This document shows, piece after piece, positions 17,852 to 27,276 of a DNA stretch of 64,000 nt (the first letter of the stretch is position 1; the number at the start of each line of letters is the position of its first letter). Position numbers and translations under genes: made by a program. Under the pieces are notes generated by a model. The model was not told where the DNA came from. It made no database searches and saw only the letters and a program-made list of their open reading frames with translations. Source of the stretch: Kriegella sp963975415 (GTDB lineage: Bacteria > Bacteroidota > Bacteroidia > Flavobacteriales > Flavobacteriaceae); NCBI RefSeq assembly GCF_963975415.1, contig NZ_CAXBGN010000007.1:180997-244996 (forward strand), in the 5' to 3' direction.

Positions 17852-18343
17852 ATGAACAAACAAATTGACATAATCGTTCGGGAGGCACGTCTTGAAGAGC
17901 TACCCGACCTTAAAGCATTTGAACAAGAAATCATTCGTTATGAACGATCTTTTGCCCCGCAACTTAAAGAAGACCCTATAACCTATTACGACATTAAAGA
18001 GCTTATTCAACGAGATGACGCCCAAGTGTTGGTCGCTGTAGACGGAAATAAAATCATCGCTTCGGGTTACGCGCTCGTAAAAAAATCAGAACCTTATTTC
18101 CGGTCAGAGCAGTATGCCTATTTAGGCTTTATGTTTGTAGCACCAAAGTATAGGGGACAAGGCATCAATGGGGTCATAAACCAGAATTTGATTGTATGGG
18201 CCAAAGAACGTGGTCTATCTGAAATTCAATTGGAAGTGTACGCTTCGAACGACAGTGCTATTCGTGCCTATAGGAAAATGGGGTTTCAACCCAACATATT
18301 GAATATGAGGCTAAATATAGAAGAAATCGAATCTAAAAGTTAA
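17852..18343 (+). CDS. GNAT-family N-acetyltransferase
   Basis: This 163-residue protein has the GNAT fold. The acetyl-CoA pyrophosphate-binding loop is visible as YRGQGINGVI, followed by the LEVYASNDSAIRAYRKMGF motif of the C-terminal half. The start is set at ATG 17852 (MNKQIDIIVREARLEE), 12 residues inside a longer frame, because the fold begins there. The substrate is unknown. It lies about 57 bp after the AraC gene and before the thiamine riboswitch promoter, with which it shares no function. Confidence 0.82.
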   Translation: MNKQIDIIVREARLEELPDLKAFEQEIIRYERSFAPQLKEDPITYYDIKELIQRDDAQVLVAVDGNKIIASGYALVKKSEPYFRSEQYAYLGFMFVAPKYRGQGINGVINQNLIVWAKERGLSEIQLEVYASNDSAIRAYRKMGFQPNILNMRLNIEEIESKS

Positions 18344-18382
18344 TGAATCGTCATTTTAGCCTATCTTTTCATAAAAGCATGC

Positions 18383-18390
18383 TATATTTG
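18383..18390 (+). promoter_or_regulatory. -7 promoter box of the thiamine operon
   Basis: TATATTTG is a perfect match to the Bacteroidota -7 consensus TAnnTTTG and lies about 10 bp upstream of the TPP aptamer, so transcription would start at about 18397. No clear -33 TTG is seen. Confidence 0.6.
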
Positions 18391-18397
18391 AAATGGC

Positions 18398-18493
18398 TTT
18401 AGGGGTATTCCGCAAAAGGAATTGAGAGAGTCCCTTTGAACCTGAAACGGTTGATACCGTCGTAGGGAAAAGTATCTGGTCACCACAGTGACC
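18398..18493 (+). promoter_or_regulatory. TPP (THI-element) riboswitch
   Basis: The aptamer core is clearly readable: GGGGTATTCC (18402-18411), the TGAGAG pyrimidine-sensing bulge (18423-18428), CCCTTTGAACCTGA (18432-18445), and the closing CGTAGGGAAA (18461-18470). These are the invariant elements of the thiamine pyrophosphate riboswitch. Immediately after lies a small hairpin, GGTCAC/GTGACC (18478-18493), without a T run, probably part of the expression platform. It precedes thiM by 60 bp and should switch off the whole salvage operon when TPP is abundant. Confidence 0.93.
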
Positions 18494-18553
18494 TAGCATC
18501 TTCTTATATTCGAGAAATGCCCTATAGCCATAATATATAACACACAAAATATT

Positions 18554-19354
18554 ATGGAAAACCTTTTCTGGAAACACATTGAAGCCGTTAAAAATGCTGC
18601 CCCTCTGGTACAGAACATTACCAATTTTGTGGTAATGAACAATACGGCAAATGCTCTTTTAGCCTTGGGAGCCTCTCCCATCATGTCCCACGGACATGAC
18701 GAAATCAAGGATATCGGCACCATTTGTCAATCGTTGGTTATCAATATTGGTACGTTAGACGATTATTGGTCGCAAGCAATGCTGAAATCGGCTGAATTCG
18801 CGAATCAAATAAAGAAACCTTGGGTTCTCGACCCCGTCGGCGCCGGAGCCTCCCATTACCGCACGACCCTGCTGGACCAATTACTCGAATACCGACCAAC
18901 GGTAATCAGGGGCAATGGCTCCGAAATTATGGCTTTGGCCCAGGTCAAAAGAACAAAGACCAAGGGGGTTGACAGTACAGCTTTTAGTACCGACGCTATC
19001 GAAGCCGCCAAGGTGTTACACAAAAAATATGACGCAGTGGTCTGTATTTCGGGTGAGACAGATATTGTTGTGGGTGACCATACACCCGTTTTCATCAAAA
19101 ATGGCGATGTGATGATGACCAAGGTAACGGGTCTAGGGTGTTCCGCGACGGCCATAATTGGCGCTTTTATTGCCATTATAGAAGATAAAACGGAAGCTGT
19201 ATCGGCAGCCATGGCCTTACTTGGTATTTGCGGAGAGTTGGCCGCTCAAAACAGCGCCGGCCCCGGAAGTCTTCAGGTTCAATTGTTGGACAAACTCTAC
19301 AATATCACTGAAAAAGAATTTCTTGCCACACTCAAAATCGAGAGCAATGGCTAA
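18554..19354 (+). CDS. thiM: Hydroxyethylthiazole kinase
   Basis: This 266-residue cytosolic kinase phosphorylates the thiazole alcohol THZ for thiamine salvage. The signatures VQNITNFVVMNNTANALLALGASP (at about 16-39), WVLDPVGAGAS and TGLGCSATAIIGAF with its conserved cysteine are all present. Length is normal for ThiM. It is the first gene behind the TPP riboswitch. Its last codons overlap thiE by 8 nt, which implies translational coupling. Confidence 0.95.
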   Translation: MENLFWKHIEAVKNAAPLVQNITNFVVMNNTANALLALGASPIMSHGHDEIKDIGTICQSLVINIGTLDDYWSQAMLKSAEFANQIKKPWVLDPVGAGASHYRTTLLDQLLEYRPTVIRGNGSEIMALAQVKRTKTKGVDSTAFSTDAIEAAKVLHKKYDAVVCISGETDIVVGDHTPVFIKNGDVMMTKVTGLGCSATAIIGAFIAIIEDKTEAVSAAMALLGICGELAAQNSAGPGSLQVQLLDKLYNITEKEFLATLKIESNG

Positions 19355-19985
19355 TCATGAATTTCCTTTCCCACTGTATTTAGTCATTTCAGAAGGTGAT
19401 TGCAAGCACCAATCCTTTCTTAAAGTTGCCGAAGCTGCCATTCGTGGCGGAGTCGACCTCATTCAACTCCGGGAAAAAGATTGTGATGACGAAATGTTCA
19501 TTGCCAAAGCCGAAAAACTTAAAGAGATAACAGACAAATATAATATTCCCTTAATCATAAACGACAATTTAAAGGTTGCCATAAAGGTAAATGCTTTCGG
19601 AATTCATGTGGGCACTACCGACATTCCTCCTAGTAACATTCGTAAAATCTGGAAAGGATGTCAATCGTTAGGCTACTCTTTAGAAGCCCTGGAACAGCTC
19701 TATACCCAAGAAACACAAATGGCAGATTGTTTGGGGGTTAGCCCTGTCTTTAAAACCCAAACGAAAGAAAATACGGTAACGGAGTGGGGATTGGCAGGTA
19801 TTCGGCGCATTCGCGACCTGACACCGAAACCCTTGATAGCTATCGGAAACATGAATATTGCCACCATAGCACCCGTATTGGAAGCAGGTGCTGACAGCAT
19901 CGCAGTGGTTTCGGCCATTTGCAGCGCTAAAAATCCAGAGAAAGCAGCCTTCGAACTTAAAAATAAGATTCTAAAAACATTATGA
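19347..19985 (+). CDS. thiE: Thiamine-phosphate synthase
   Basis: This 212-residue TIM-barrel enzyme joins HMP-PP and THZ-P to thiamine phosphate. Landmarks are IQLREKD, LIINDNLKVA, GIHVGTTD, a GVSPVFKTQTK loop and the phosphate-binding AIGNMNI and AGADSIAVVSAI strands. The start is ATG 19347, overlapping thiM by 8 nt. A longer in-frame extension from 19221 lies inside thiM and is not native. The stop overlaps the thiD start as ATGA. Confidence 0.93.
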   Translation: MANHEFPFPLYLVISEGDCKHQSFLKVAEAAIRGGVDLIQLREKDCDDEMFIAKAEKLKEITDKYNIPLIINDNLKVAIKVNAFGIHVGTTDIPPSNIRKIWKGCQSLGYSLEALEQLYTQETQMADCLGVSPVFKTQTKENTVTEWGLAGIRRIRDLTPKPLIAIGNMNIATIAPVLEAGADSIAVVSAICSAKNPEKAAFELKNKILKTL

Positions 19986-20815
19986 AACAGTATTCCTACC
20001 CTTCGGTTATGACCATTGCAGGCTTTGACGGTAGTGGTGGCGCTGGTATACAAGCAGATATCAAAACCATATCTGCCTTAGGATGTTACGCTACTTCTGT
20101 CTTAACCGCTTTGCCTGTTCAGAACACTACGGGTGTAAAATCGATCTATCCAATTTCCTATAAAGCAGTACAAGAGCAAATCGCGGCTATTATGGAAGAC
20201 ATTCCCCCAAATGCCATTAAAATTGGCATGCTGCACACTTCTGAACTTGTGTCTTCGGTTATCGAAACCCTAAAAAAATATCCTAAAATTCCACTGGTCG
20301 TCGATCCTGTAATGGTCGCAACTAGTGGTCACAAACTTATTGAAGACAGCACCATTGACACCATTATAGAAAAGCTATTTCCCATTGCCGATATTCTCAC
20401 TCCGAATTTGGACGAAGCGGCCATCTTGGCACAAATGGAAATCACTACCATAGAAGACATGTATACGGCCGGCAAAAGAATCAAGGCATTGGGAGCAAAT
20501 GACATCCTGCTAAAAGGAGGGCATCTTAAAACACCAGAATTGACCTCGTTGTACTTTGATAATTCCGATAAGGTCACCGCTTTTCAACAGGAAAAATATG
20601 AGACCACCAACACCCATGGCTCGGGATGCACACTTTCATCTGCCATAGCCAGTTATATTGCCTTAGACAATTCTTTCACAGAAGCCATCTCAAAAGGACA
20701 AGCCTATGTTCATAAAGCCATTTTCCATGGTAAAGATGTAGTTATCGGAAAAGGAAATGGCCCGTTAAACCACTTTTTCAACCCTCAAAAATTAGTAAAA
20801 AATGACCTGGTCTAA
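19982..20815 (+). CDS. thiD: Hydroxymethylpyrimidine/phosphomethylpyrimidine kinase
   Basis: This 277-residue ribokinase-like enzyme phosphorylates HMP and HMP-P. TIAGFDGSGGAGIQAD at about 11-26 binds substrate and THGSGCTLSSAIA is the anion-hole/catalytic loop. It overlaps thiE by 4 nt (ATGA) and tenA by 14 nt. The bifunctional kinase role fits a salvage operon that lacks thiC and thiG. Confidence 0.95.
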   Translation: MKQYSYPSVMTIAGFDGSGGAGIQADIKTISALGCYATSVLTALPVQNTTGVKSIYPISYKAVQEQIAAIMEDIPPNAIKIGMLHTSELVSSVIETLKKYPKIPLVVDPVMVATSGHKLIEDSTIDTIIEKLFPIADILTPNLDEAAILAQMEITTIEDMYTAGKRIKALGANDILLKGGHLKTPELTSLYFDNSDKVTAFQQEKYETTNTHGSGCTLSSAIASYIALDNSFTEAISKGQAYVHKAIFHGKDVVIGKGNGPLNHFFNPQKLVKNDLV

Positions 20816-21458
20816 GCAAACATGGGAACGTATCGTTCCCATTTATAAGTCTATTATCACTATGCCTTTTATTAGAGAATTGATGGATGGCAGCCTGCCT
20901 ATAGAAAAATTCCAGTTCTATATGGCACAAGATTCTGGGTATCTTGAACATTTTGGCCGCACTTTGTCAATGATAGGGGCCAAAGCACCACATATTGAAG
21001 ACGCTTTAGCTTTTATACAATTTGGACAAAATGCCATTTTGGTGGAAAATGCGCTTCACGAATCGTATTTTAAGGATTTTGGTATTACGGATAGCGGGAA
21101 GTTAGAACCTACGTGCCATCATTACATCCATTATTTGAAAAGCACTGCAGCTTATGAGTCCATTGAAATTGCCATGGCAGCCGTACTTCCCTGTTTTTGG
21201 ATCTATAAAGAAGTTGGCAACCATATCTATAAACATCAAAAAGCGCCAAACAATCCCTATCAAAAATGGATCGACACCTACGCTGGGGAAGAATTTGGCA
21301 TTGCTGTAGCCCGTGCTATTGAAATTTGCGATAGGGCAGCGGCCAACACCAATTCTTCGACCCAAAACAATATGACTGAAGCTTTTATAACTGCTAGCCG
21401 AATGGAGTTCGAATTTTGGGACAGTGCTTACCAAATAAAAAAATGGAAATTCTCTTAA
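20802..21458 (+). CDS. tenA: TenA-family aminopyrimidine aminohydrolase
   Basis: This 218-residue all-helical protein belongs to the TenA/THI-4 family, which hydrolyses aminopyrimidine products of degraded thiamine back to HMP. The N-terminal PFIRELMDGSLPIEKFQFYMAQD motif, the LPCFWIYKEVG segment that carries the catalytic cysteine of the TenA_C class, and the C-terminal EFEFWD are visible. It overlaps thiD and is the last gene of the riboswitch-controlled operon. Confidence 0.92.
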   Translation: MTWSKQTWERIVPIYKSIITMPFIRELMDGSLPIEKFQFYMAQDSGYLEHFGRTLSMIGAKAPHIEDALAFIQFGQNAILVENALHESYFKDFGITDSGKLEPTCHHYIHYLKSTAAYESIEIAMAAVLPCFWIYKEVGNHIYKHQKAPNNPYQKWIDTYAGEEFGIAVARAIEICDRAAANTNSSTQNNMTEAFITASRMEFEFWDSAYQIKKWKFS

Positions 21459-21670
21459 CTCAAAAATTGGTAAGCGATTAGTGGCTGAAACTTTTCATGT
21501 TCTTGCCTTAGCGTTATATTTCTTTGATTATCCGGAGATATCTAAACTGTAAATCTCTACGAATTCATTTCAGATTAAAATTAATCGCTTATTTTTAGAG
21601 ACCGTTATGTGATTTTCATATCGGTCGTTAAATAGCCTATGGCTTTATTCTTTAAACCAAGTAACCTGAA

Positions 21671-22459
21671 ATGAGGTCAGTACTCGCACTGTTTTTTGCG
21701 TTTTCTGTTTTTTTTTATGGGCATTCCCAAATCCTAAAAAAAGAAATTCCAGACAAACTAGTTGTACTTACGTTCGATGATGCCCCGGCAAGTCAATATT
21801 CGGTAGTGGCACCCTTGCTCAAAAAATTTGGTTTTGGGGCTACCTTTTTCGTGTGTGAATTTCCACCAAACTATAAAGACAGTACACTTTATATGAATTG
21901 GCGCCAAATAAAGGAACTTGACAATATGGGTTTTGAAATAGCCAATCATACCAAAACACATGCGAATGTTACCAAATTGTCGAAAGCACAATTTATAAAG
22001 GAACTTAGCTATATTGAAAACAAATGCGAGTCGCTGAACATTAAAAAACCGACGAGTTTTGCTTACCCGGGTTACGGACTTAACGGAGAGGTTCTTCCAT
22101 TTTTAAGTGAACTTGGGTATCGTTTCGCCCGCGCAGGTGGTTCAAGAGCCTATGCACCCTTGGTCGACCACCCTTTTCTTATTCCGAGTTGGGCTACCAA
22201 TGCAGAGAACAAAGAAATCATCTTAGCAGCGCTTGATCACGCCGAACATGGAAAAATTGTTGTCTTGACGCTTCACGGGGTTCCCGATGTCGAACATCCT
22301 TGGGTCAACACGCCCCCTGAATTATTTACGGCATATCTGAACTATTTGGCCGATCATGACTTTACCGTAATCGCCCTAAGAGATCTACACAAATACATCA
22401 ATGCCGATGAAGCATTGCAAACAATTGTTCCTGATACAAAAAGAAAATTAGCGAATTAA
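21671..22459 (+). CDS. Secreted polysaccharide deacetylase (NodB/CE4-like)
   Basis: This 262-residue protein has a signal peptide ending near GHSQ (20). The NodB motif TFDDAP gives Asp36/Asp37 and the metal-binding HTKTH gives His93 and His97. The later FAYPGYG and LTLHGVPD motifs complete the active site. It should remove N- or O-acetyl groups from a glycan in the periplasm or outside the cell. It is followed after 63 bp by a heparinase II/III-type lyase, so the two may act on the same acetylated or uronic-acid-containing polysaccharide. Confidence 0.82.
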   Translation: MRSVLALFFAFSVFFYGHSQILKKEIPDKLVVLTFDDAPASQYSVVAPLLKKFGFGATFFVCEFPPNYKDSTLYMNWRQIKELDNMGFEIANHTKTHANVTKLSKAQFIKELSYIENKCESLNIKKPTSFAYPGYGLNGEVLPFLSELGYRFARAGGSRAYAPLVDHPFLIPSWATNAENKEIILAALDHAEHGKIVVLTLHGVPDVEHPWVNTPPELFTAYLNYLADHDFTVIALRDLHKYINADEALQTIVPDTKRKLAN

Positions 22460-22522
22460 ACATCACAAATAATCCCTCGGAAAAGAGAAAAATCCGAAGT
22501 CACTATAACCAAAAAACAAACG

Positions 22523-24574
22523 ATGATATTAAAAATTAAGCGGAACCTTGCCCTACTAATTATGCTGTTTTGTGCGTATTCCACTTGTTTTTCCCAATCT
22601 AATTGGAAGGACATTACCACTGTGGAGCAACTTTGTACAAGCTATCCCGAGACCGTAAAAAAGATGTTGGAGCAATTCAATCTTGACTACCCCGGGTTGG
22701 AAAAAGTAAAAGAAGCTTACTCCAACGGAAACATGGTAGAGGCCAGTACCGCGTTGTTAGCCTACTACAAGAATGGAAATACAGCGGCGGAGCTCAGAAA
22801 AGATTCGCCCAAAAAATCGAATAGCACCAAAACGGAAACCGACACGACGCTGACAGATGTTTTTATCATTCAAAATGTAAGGGGAAAAGTACCTGTTTTA
22901 AGTGATGGTCACCGTGATTGGTATTATAAAGGCCCGAACAATGACAAAGAATGGGCTTGGCTATCGAATAGACATAGTCAACTAAGCAGTGTATTCGCAA
23001 CTTATCTGGAAACGGGCAACCCGAAATATGCAGAATATATCGATCAGTTTCTAAGGGATTTTATCATTAAAAGTATGCCCTACCCTGCCGTTAAAAGCGG
23101 CACCTCGGTATGGCGCGGTCTAGAAGTTGCAGCTCGGGTCAAAGTCTGGTCCCGAATTTTTTATGGGATGATCGACAGTGAATATATTTCACCTGCCACA
23201 CAACTTTTGATGCTGGCGAGTTTGCCAGACCATGCCCACTACAACAGAAATTTTCACAGTGGCAACAACTGGTTGACCATGGAAATTTCGGCTTTGGCGA
23301 CCGTATCGGCTAATTTCCCAGAATATAAAAAATCGAATGAATGGTTAGACTATGCCATTGAAACGATGAGCGAAAGCATGAAAGGACAAGTATATGCCGA
23401 CGGGGTTCAAACGGAACTTACCTCCCATTACCATAATGTTTCACTCCACAACTTTCAACTCTTTCAAGATATCTGTAACAGGGCCAACAAACAACTACCC
23501 GACTTCTTTAACAATACGATTGAAGATATGTACAGTTATATCTCCCACGTCGTGCGCCCAAGCGGTTTTCGTATTTTGAATAATGATGGTGATAAGGGCA
23601 GTGACCGTGATTTAATTCTAAAAGGTGCAAAAAGATTCAATCACCCGGAGTGGGAATACATTGCCACGAACGGTACATCAGGAATCAAACCAAATGACGG
23701 CCCCTCTTATTTTTATCCTTGGGCCGGTCATTTTATATCACGAAGTGGTTTCGATGCCAATGCACAGTGGTCATTTTTCGATATAGGCCCTTGGGGCAGC
23801 GGCCATCAACATAACGACAAATTACATATTTCCATTTCCGCCTACGGTAGAGATCTTTTAGTCGATTCGGGAAGGTTCGCCTATACTGGCGAAGTAGCGG
23901 AAAAATTTAGGCCTTACGCCAAAGGCACGGCAGGACATAATAGTATTTTAATCGACCAAAAAGGTCAAAATGCAGGACCAAGGCTCGCCACAGAACCCAT
24001 TGGTGACAACTTTTTTAGAATTACCGATGATTTCGATTATGCCTCGAATTCGTTTGACCAATATACTGATGTTACCGGAGAAGCCAAGCACACTCGTGCC
24101 GTACTTTATGTTCGGGGTGAATTTTGGGTGGTCGTAGACCGTATTGCTACGGATAGACCGAGAAAAATAGATGTGATGTGGCACTGGCATCCAGAATCAG
24201 TGGTCGAAAAAGACGGTTCGATTGTCAAGACGACTAATGAATTCGGGAACTTGGCCGTCATACCAATTAGCAAACAAAAATTCGATATTGAATTCATCAA
24301 AGGGCAGGAAACTCCCGAAATACAAGGATGGTATAGCCCTGAATATAATTTGTTCGAACCGAACATTGCCAGTAAGTACAGTACGCAAATCAACGCTGAT
24401 AGTTCTTTTGTCTGGCTGCTATTTCCTTCCGAAAAGGAAACACCAAAGGTGAGGGCCAAGATTATTTCTGAAAACAAAGATGACTTAAGTTTAACGATAA
24501 AATCAGAAGGAAAAACATGGCAAGTTACAGTCCCGTATAGCAACAGCAACCATGCTAATTTGATAAAAAAATAG
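22523..24574 (+). CDS. Heparinase II/III-type polysaccharide lyase
   Basis: This 683-residue secreted protein has a signal peptide ending near CFSQ. The N-terminal half (about 100-400) is an alpha/alpha toroid with WRGLEVAARVKVWSRIF, NFHSGNNWLTMEI (a likely catalytic Asn/His region) and a YADGVQTELTSHYH segment. The C-terminal half is the heparinase II/III beta-sandwich, with SGHQHNDKLHISI and GHNSILIDQKGQN, whose histidines usually bind metal. The class beta-eliminates uronic acid linkages (PL12, PL15, PL17, PL21 and relatives). The exact PL family cannot be assigned by eye. Ulvan, heparin-like or alginate-type substrates are possible. Confidence 0.8.
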   Translation: MILKIKRNLALLIMLFCAYSTCFSQSNWKDITTVEQLCTSYPETVKKMLEQFNLDYPGLEKVKEAYSNGNMVEASTALLAYYKNGNTAAELRKDSPKKSNSTKTETDTTLTDVFIIQNVRGKVPVLSDGHRDWYYKGPNNDKEWAWLSNRHSQLSSVFATYLETGNPKYAEYIDQFLRDFIIKSMPYPAVKSGTSVWRGLEVAARVKVWSRIFYGMIDSEYISPATQLLMLASLPDHAHYNRNFHSGNNWLTMEISALATVSANFPEYKKSNEWLDYAIETMSESMKGQVYADGVQTELTSHYHNVSLHNFQLFQDICNRANKQLPDFFNNTIEDMYSYISHVVRPSGFRILNNDGDKGSDRDLILKGAKRFNHPEWEYIATNGTSGIKPNDGPSYFYPWAGHFISRSGFDANAQWSFFDIGPWGSGHQHNDKLHISISAYGRDLLVDSGRFAYTGEVAEKFRPYAKGTAGHNSILIDQKGQNAGPRLATEPIGDNFFRITDDFDYASNSFDQYTDVTGEAKHTRAVLYVRGEFWVVVDRIATDRPRKIDVMWHWHPESVVEKDGSIVKTTNEFGNLAVIPISKQKFDIEFIKGQETPEIQGWYSPEYNLFEPNIASKYSTQINADSSFVWLLFPSEKETPKVRAKIISENKDDLSLTIKSEGKTWQVTVPYSNSNHANLIKK

Positions 24575-24611
24575 ACGAGATGGGATGCTTTAAAAAAAAC
24601 CAACTAGATTA

Positions 24612-24633
24612 AAAGCCCTCTAAACAAGGCTTT
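24612..24633. terminator. Bidirectional terminator between convergent genes
   Basis: The stem AAAGCC (24612-24617) with GGCTTT (24628-24633) lies between the convergent lyase and permease genes. The minus-strand copy is followed by T residues. The stem is short, so the call is moderate. Confidence 0.45.
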
Positions 24634-24651
24634 ATCATAAAGGTTTCCCCT

Positions 24652-26064
24652 TTAATCTTTTTTTTGCCACATCTTACTGAACAACAGAAAAAGTACACCA
24701 CAGAGCAACCATGCAGGAAGCGTTACGAAACTTAGGAACACATCGAATTGCAAGGATATAAAATAGAAAAGTCCGAAACTTAGTGCCCATGCCCAAAACA
24801 CCGATCTATTAAACTTGATGTTCGCAGCTTCGGCATAATTTTTTACGATGCCGGCATTTTTATAAAAGAAATGCTCGAACACGATAATTGCTCCAAAAGG
24901 TGCGAGAATAAATCCATATAGAGCTACAAAACCCAATAGTTTCATGGCAAAGGCTGGAAAAAGCCCTGCGATGGTAGCTACCGTACCTGCGATAATAGTG
25001 ACCCAAAATGTCGAGAGTTTCGGAACAATGGCCTGAAAGGCAAGTCCGGCCCTATAAATGGTCGGATTAGCGGTTGTCCAGCCAGCCAAAACCACGGCAA
25101 TGATGCCGAAAATACCGATGGCATTATTCGCTAAAGGTCCCGGAGCCACGGGCGGGGCTTCCCCATTGGTTAAAAATGCTTGGGCTTCGGGAGATTTGAG
25201 ATAGACGGCATATAACAACGCAGCTGCAATCCACGCCATATAATGGCCGACGTACATTCCTGCAGCGGTCGTCCAACCTGAACTGGGACTTTTGGCAAAC
25301 CTAAAAACCGAAAGATCCGACATACCAATATGCATGGCCGCATTAGCAAACCACGACCAGATAACCACATGCCAAAAAGTGTATTTCAATTGTCCTGGAA
25401 AGGGATCGGAGCCTTCGCCCCAGATATTCCAAAAATCAGAAAAACTGTCTACCCCCAATTGCCCTAATGCAACAACACCGCAGGCAATAAACGCCAAGAC
25501 GATTACAGGAGACATCCAATTCGCTGCCTTGGAAACAGTATCGTAGCCCTTGGAGGCGATTAATGAAATTACGGCTCCGACAATCAAAACAATGATGACC
25601 CAAGTAGGGCCATTAGGCATGGTATCTGTTAATTTGGGCATTTCCATACCAAAAGGGATGCCTACTGCCGTTGCGGAAACGGTAATCATGGCCCCCGCTA
25701 AAAAACAGAATAATATACCATTGGCCAAGTTATAACCCGTCACCAGCGTTTTTCCGCAGATTTTCTCCAATTGATAATAGAGGGTCAATCGATACTTCAC
25801 AGCAATTTCGGCAGTCAAAAAACGCCAGCTCAATACAGCCAATAGGTTGCCTATCAATAACCCGATAATCAAATCAAATGCACTTACCCCTGCTGTTAAA
25901 AACAATGGACCAATGATAAATTCTGTTCCCGCGGCATGCTCACCTGCATACATACCTAAAAAACTTTTCCATCCTTTGAGGCTAGATTCGGGAACGGGAG
26001 TTCGTTCAAACTCGCCTCCTGTGATTTCTTCGATTATTTCCTCTTCGATACTGTATTGGCTCAT
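24652..26064 (-). CDS. NCS1-like (purine/cytosine permease family) membrane transporter
   Basis: This 470-residue inner-membrane protein has about 12 hydrophobic segments after a 30-residue acidic N-terminus. It resembles nucleobase:cation symporter-1 permeases, including the GEHAAGTEFIIGPLF first helix and the WFANAAMHIGMSDLSVFRFA region. It is the last gene of the rhamnose operon, 55 bp after lldD. An NCS1-type permease has no obvious place in rhamnose use. It may have been recruited for rhamnose, lactate or lactaldehyde transport. The substrate is inferred from context only. Confidence 0.75.
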   Translation of the reverse strand: MSQYSIEEEIIEEITGGEFERTPVPESSLKGWKSFLGMYAGEHAAGTEFIIGPLFLTAGVSAFDLIIGLLIGNLLAVLSWRFLTAEIAVKYRLTLYYQLEKICGKTLVTGYNLANGILFCFLAGAMITVSATAVGIPFGMEMPKLTDTMPNGPTWVIIVLIVGAVISLIASKGYDTVSKAANWMSPVIVLAFIACGVVALGQLGVDSFSDFWNIWGEGSDPFPGQLKYTFWHVVIWSWFANAAMHIGMSDLSVFRFAKSPSSGWTTAAGMYVGHYMAWIAAALLYAVYLKSPEAQAFLTNGEAPPVAPGPLANNAIGIFGIIAVVLAGWTTANPTIYRAGLAFQAIVPKLSTFWVTIIAGTVATIAGLFPAFAMKLLGFVALYGFILAPFGAIIVFEHFFYKNAGIVKNYAEAANIKFNRSVFWAWALSFGLFYFISLQFDVFLSFVTLPAWLLCGVLFLLFSKMWQKKD

Positions 26065-26119
26065 TGGTATGGTTTTAAACTTGAAATATTCTAAGTAAAG
26101 TTATTCGGATGGTTATTAT

Positions 26120-27274
26120 TTAAGCACGTTGGAGTAAATGATTTGGTAGATCTTCAACCCTTTCGCAGCATAATTGGTCCATGACCTGTTTGAACTGGGT
26201 CTTTAACATGGCAATTGTGTGATCACCACCTTTATTGCCCAAAGCCCCTGCCCCATACATAAAAGAACGTCCCATAAAAGTAAATTTCGCACCACTAGCC
26301 ATCGCTCTGGCGATATCAGGACCCGATCGAAGACCACTGTCCATCATGATTTCAATCTGGTCGCCATATTTAGATGCCACTTCCTGTAGTGAACCGATGG
26401 TCGATTGAGCGGCATCTAACTGCCTACCCCCATGATTGGATAAAATGATTCCGTCGAAGCCCATTCGAATTGCATCTTGGGTATCTTGTTCGGAAGCTAC
26501 ACCCTTTAATACCAATTTTCCCTTCCACCTATCACGAATTGGTTTTATTCGCTCTTCATTCAAACGACCAGAAAAGGTCTTGTCCATAAATTGTCCCAAC
26601 TGTTTTAAATTGAGTCCTTCGGGCGTGTAAGGTTTTAAAGTCTCAAAAGTCGGCTGCCCGTATTTGAGGGTGTTATAGGCCCAACTTGGTTTTCCTAAAA
26701 TCTGCAGAATGTTGGTCAGAGACATTTTGGGTGGCAATGCCAGACCATTTCGAATGTCACGGGGTCTATAACCAAATGTAGGTACATCACACAACAATAC
26801 AAGCACCGGGCAACCAGCGGCTTCTGCACGGTTAATAATGTCATCGCGCAGCTCATCTTCAACAGGATTATACAATTGAAACCAGGCATTCCCTTCTGTC
26901 AATTCGCTCGCCCGCTCGATATTCATAGTGGTGACGGTACTCAATATAAAAGGAATGTTGTTCTTAAAAGCCGCTTTGGCCAAAATTTCAGGCGAATTAG
27001 GCCACATCAGGCCTTGAAGACCAACAGGCGCTATGCCGAAAGGGGCATCGAACTCCATTCCCAGCACTTTAGTTTTAGTATCACTAATACCTTTATTTCG
27101 AAGGTATCTAGGTTGTAACTGTACTTCTCGTATTTCCGAAGTATTTCTTGTAATACTTACGTCTTCATTACAGCCGCCATCAAGATATTCGAAAGCAAAT
27201 TTGGGAACTCGCCTTTTGGCTTTTTCCCTTAAATCTTCTACGGACGGGTATTGTGAGTTTATTTCGGACTTCAT
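26120..27274 (-). CDS. lldD: FMN-dependent L-lactate dehydrogenase
   Basis: This 384-residue FMN-dependent alpha-hydroxyacid dehydrogenase has Lys257 in the KG strand, the SNHGGRQLD motif with catalytic His281, and the typical N-terminal ARRRVPKFAFEYLDGG-like segment (residues 20-34). It oxidises L-lactate to pyruvate and passes electrons to the respiratory chain. In this operon it would consume the L-lactate made from L-lactaldehyde by the aldolase-dehydrogenase fusion. It starts 2 bp after rhaB ends, which implies translational coupling. Confidence 0.9.
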   Translation of the reverse strand: MKSEINSQYPSVEDLREKAKRRVPKFAFEYLDGGCNEDVSITRNTSEIREVQLQPRYLRNKGISDTKTKVLGMEFDAPFGIAPVGLQGLMWPNSPEILAKAAFKNNIPFILSTVTTMNIERASELTEGNAWFQLYNPVEDELRDDIINRAEAAGCPVLVLLCDVPTFGYRPRDIRNGLALPPKMSLTNILQILGKPSWAYNTLKYGQPTFETLKPYTPEGLNLKQLGQFMDKTFSGRLNEERIKPIRDRWKGKLVLKGVASEQDTQDAIRMGFDGIILSNHGGRQLDAAQSTIGSLQEVASKYGDQIEIMMDSGLRSGPDIARAMASGAKFTFMGRSFMYGAGALGNKGGDHTIAMLKTQFKQVMDQLCCERVEDLPNHLLQRA

Positions 27275-27276
27275 AG

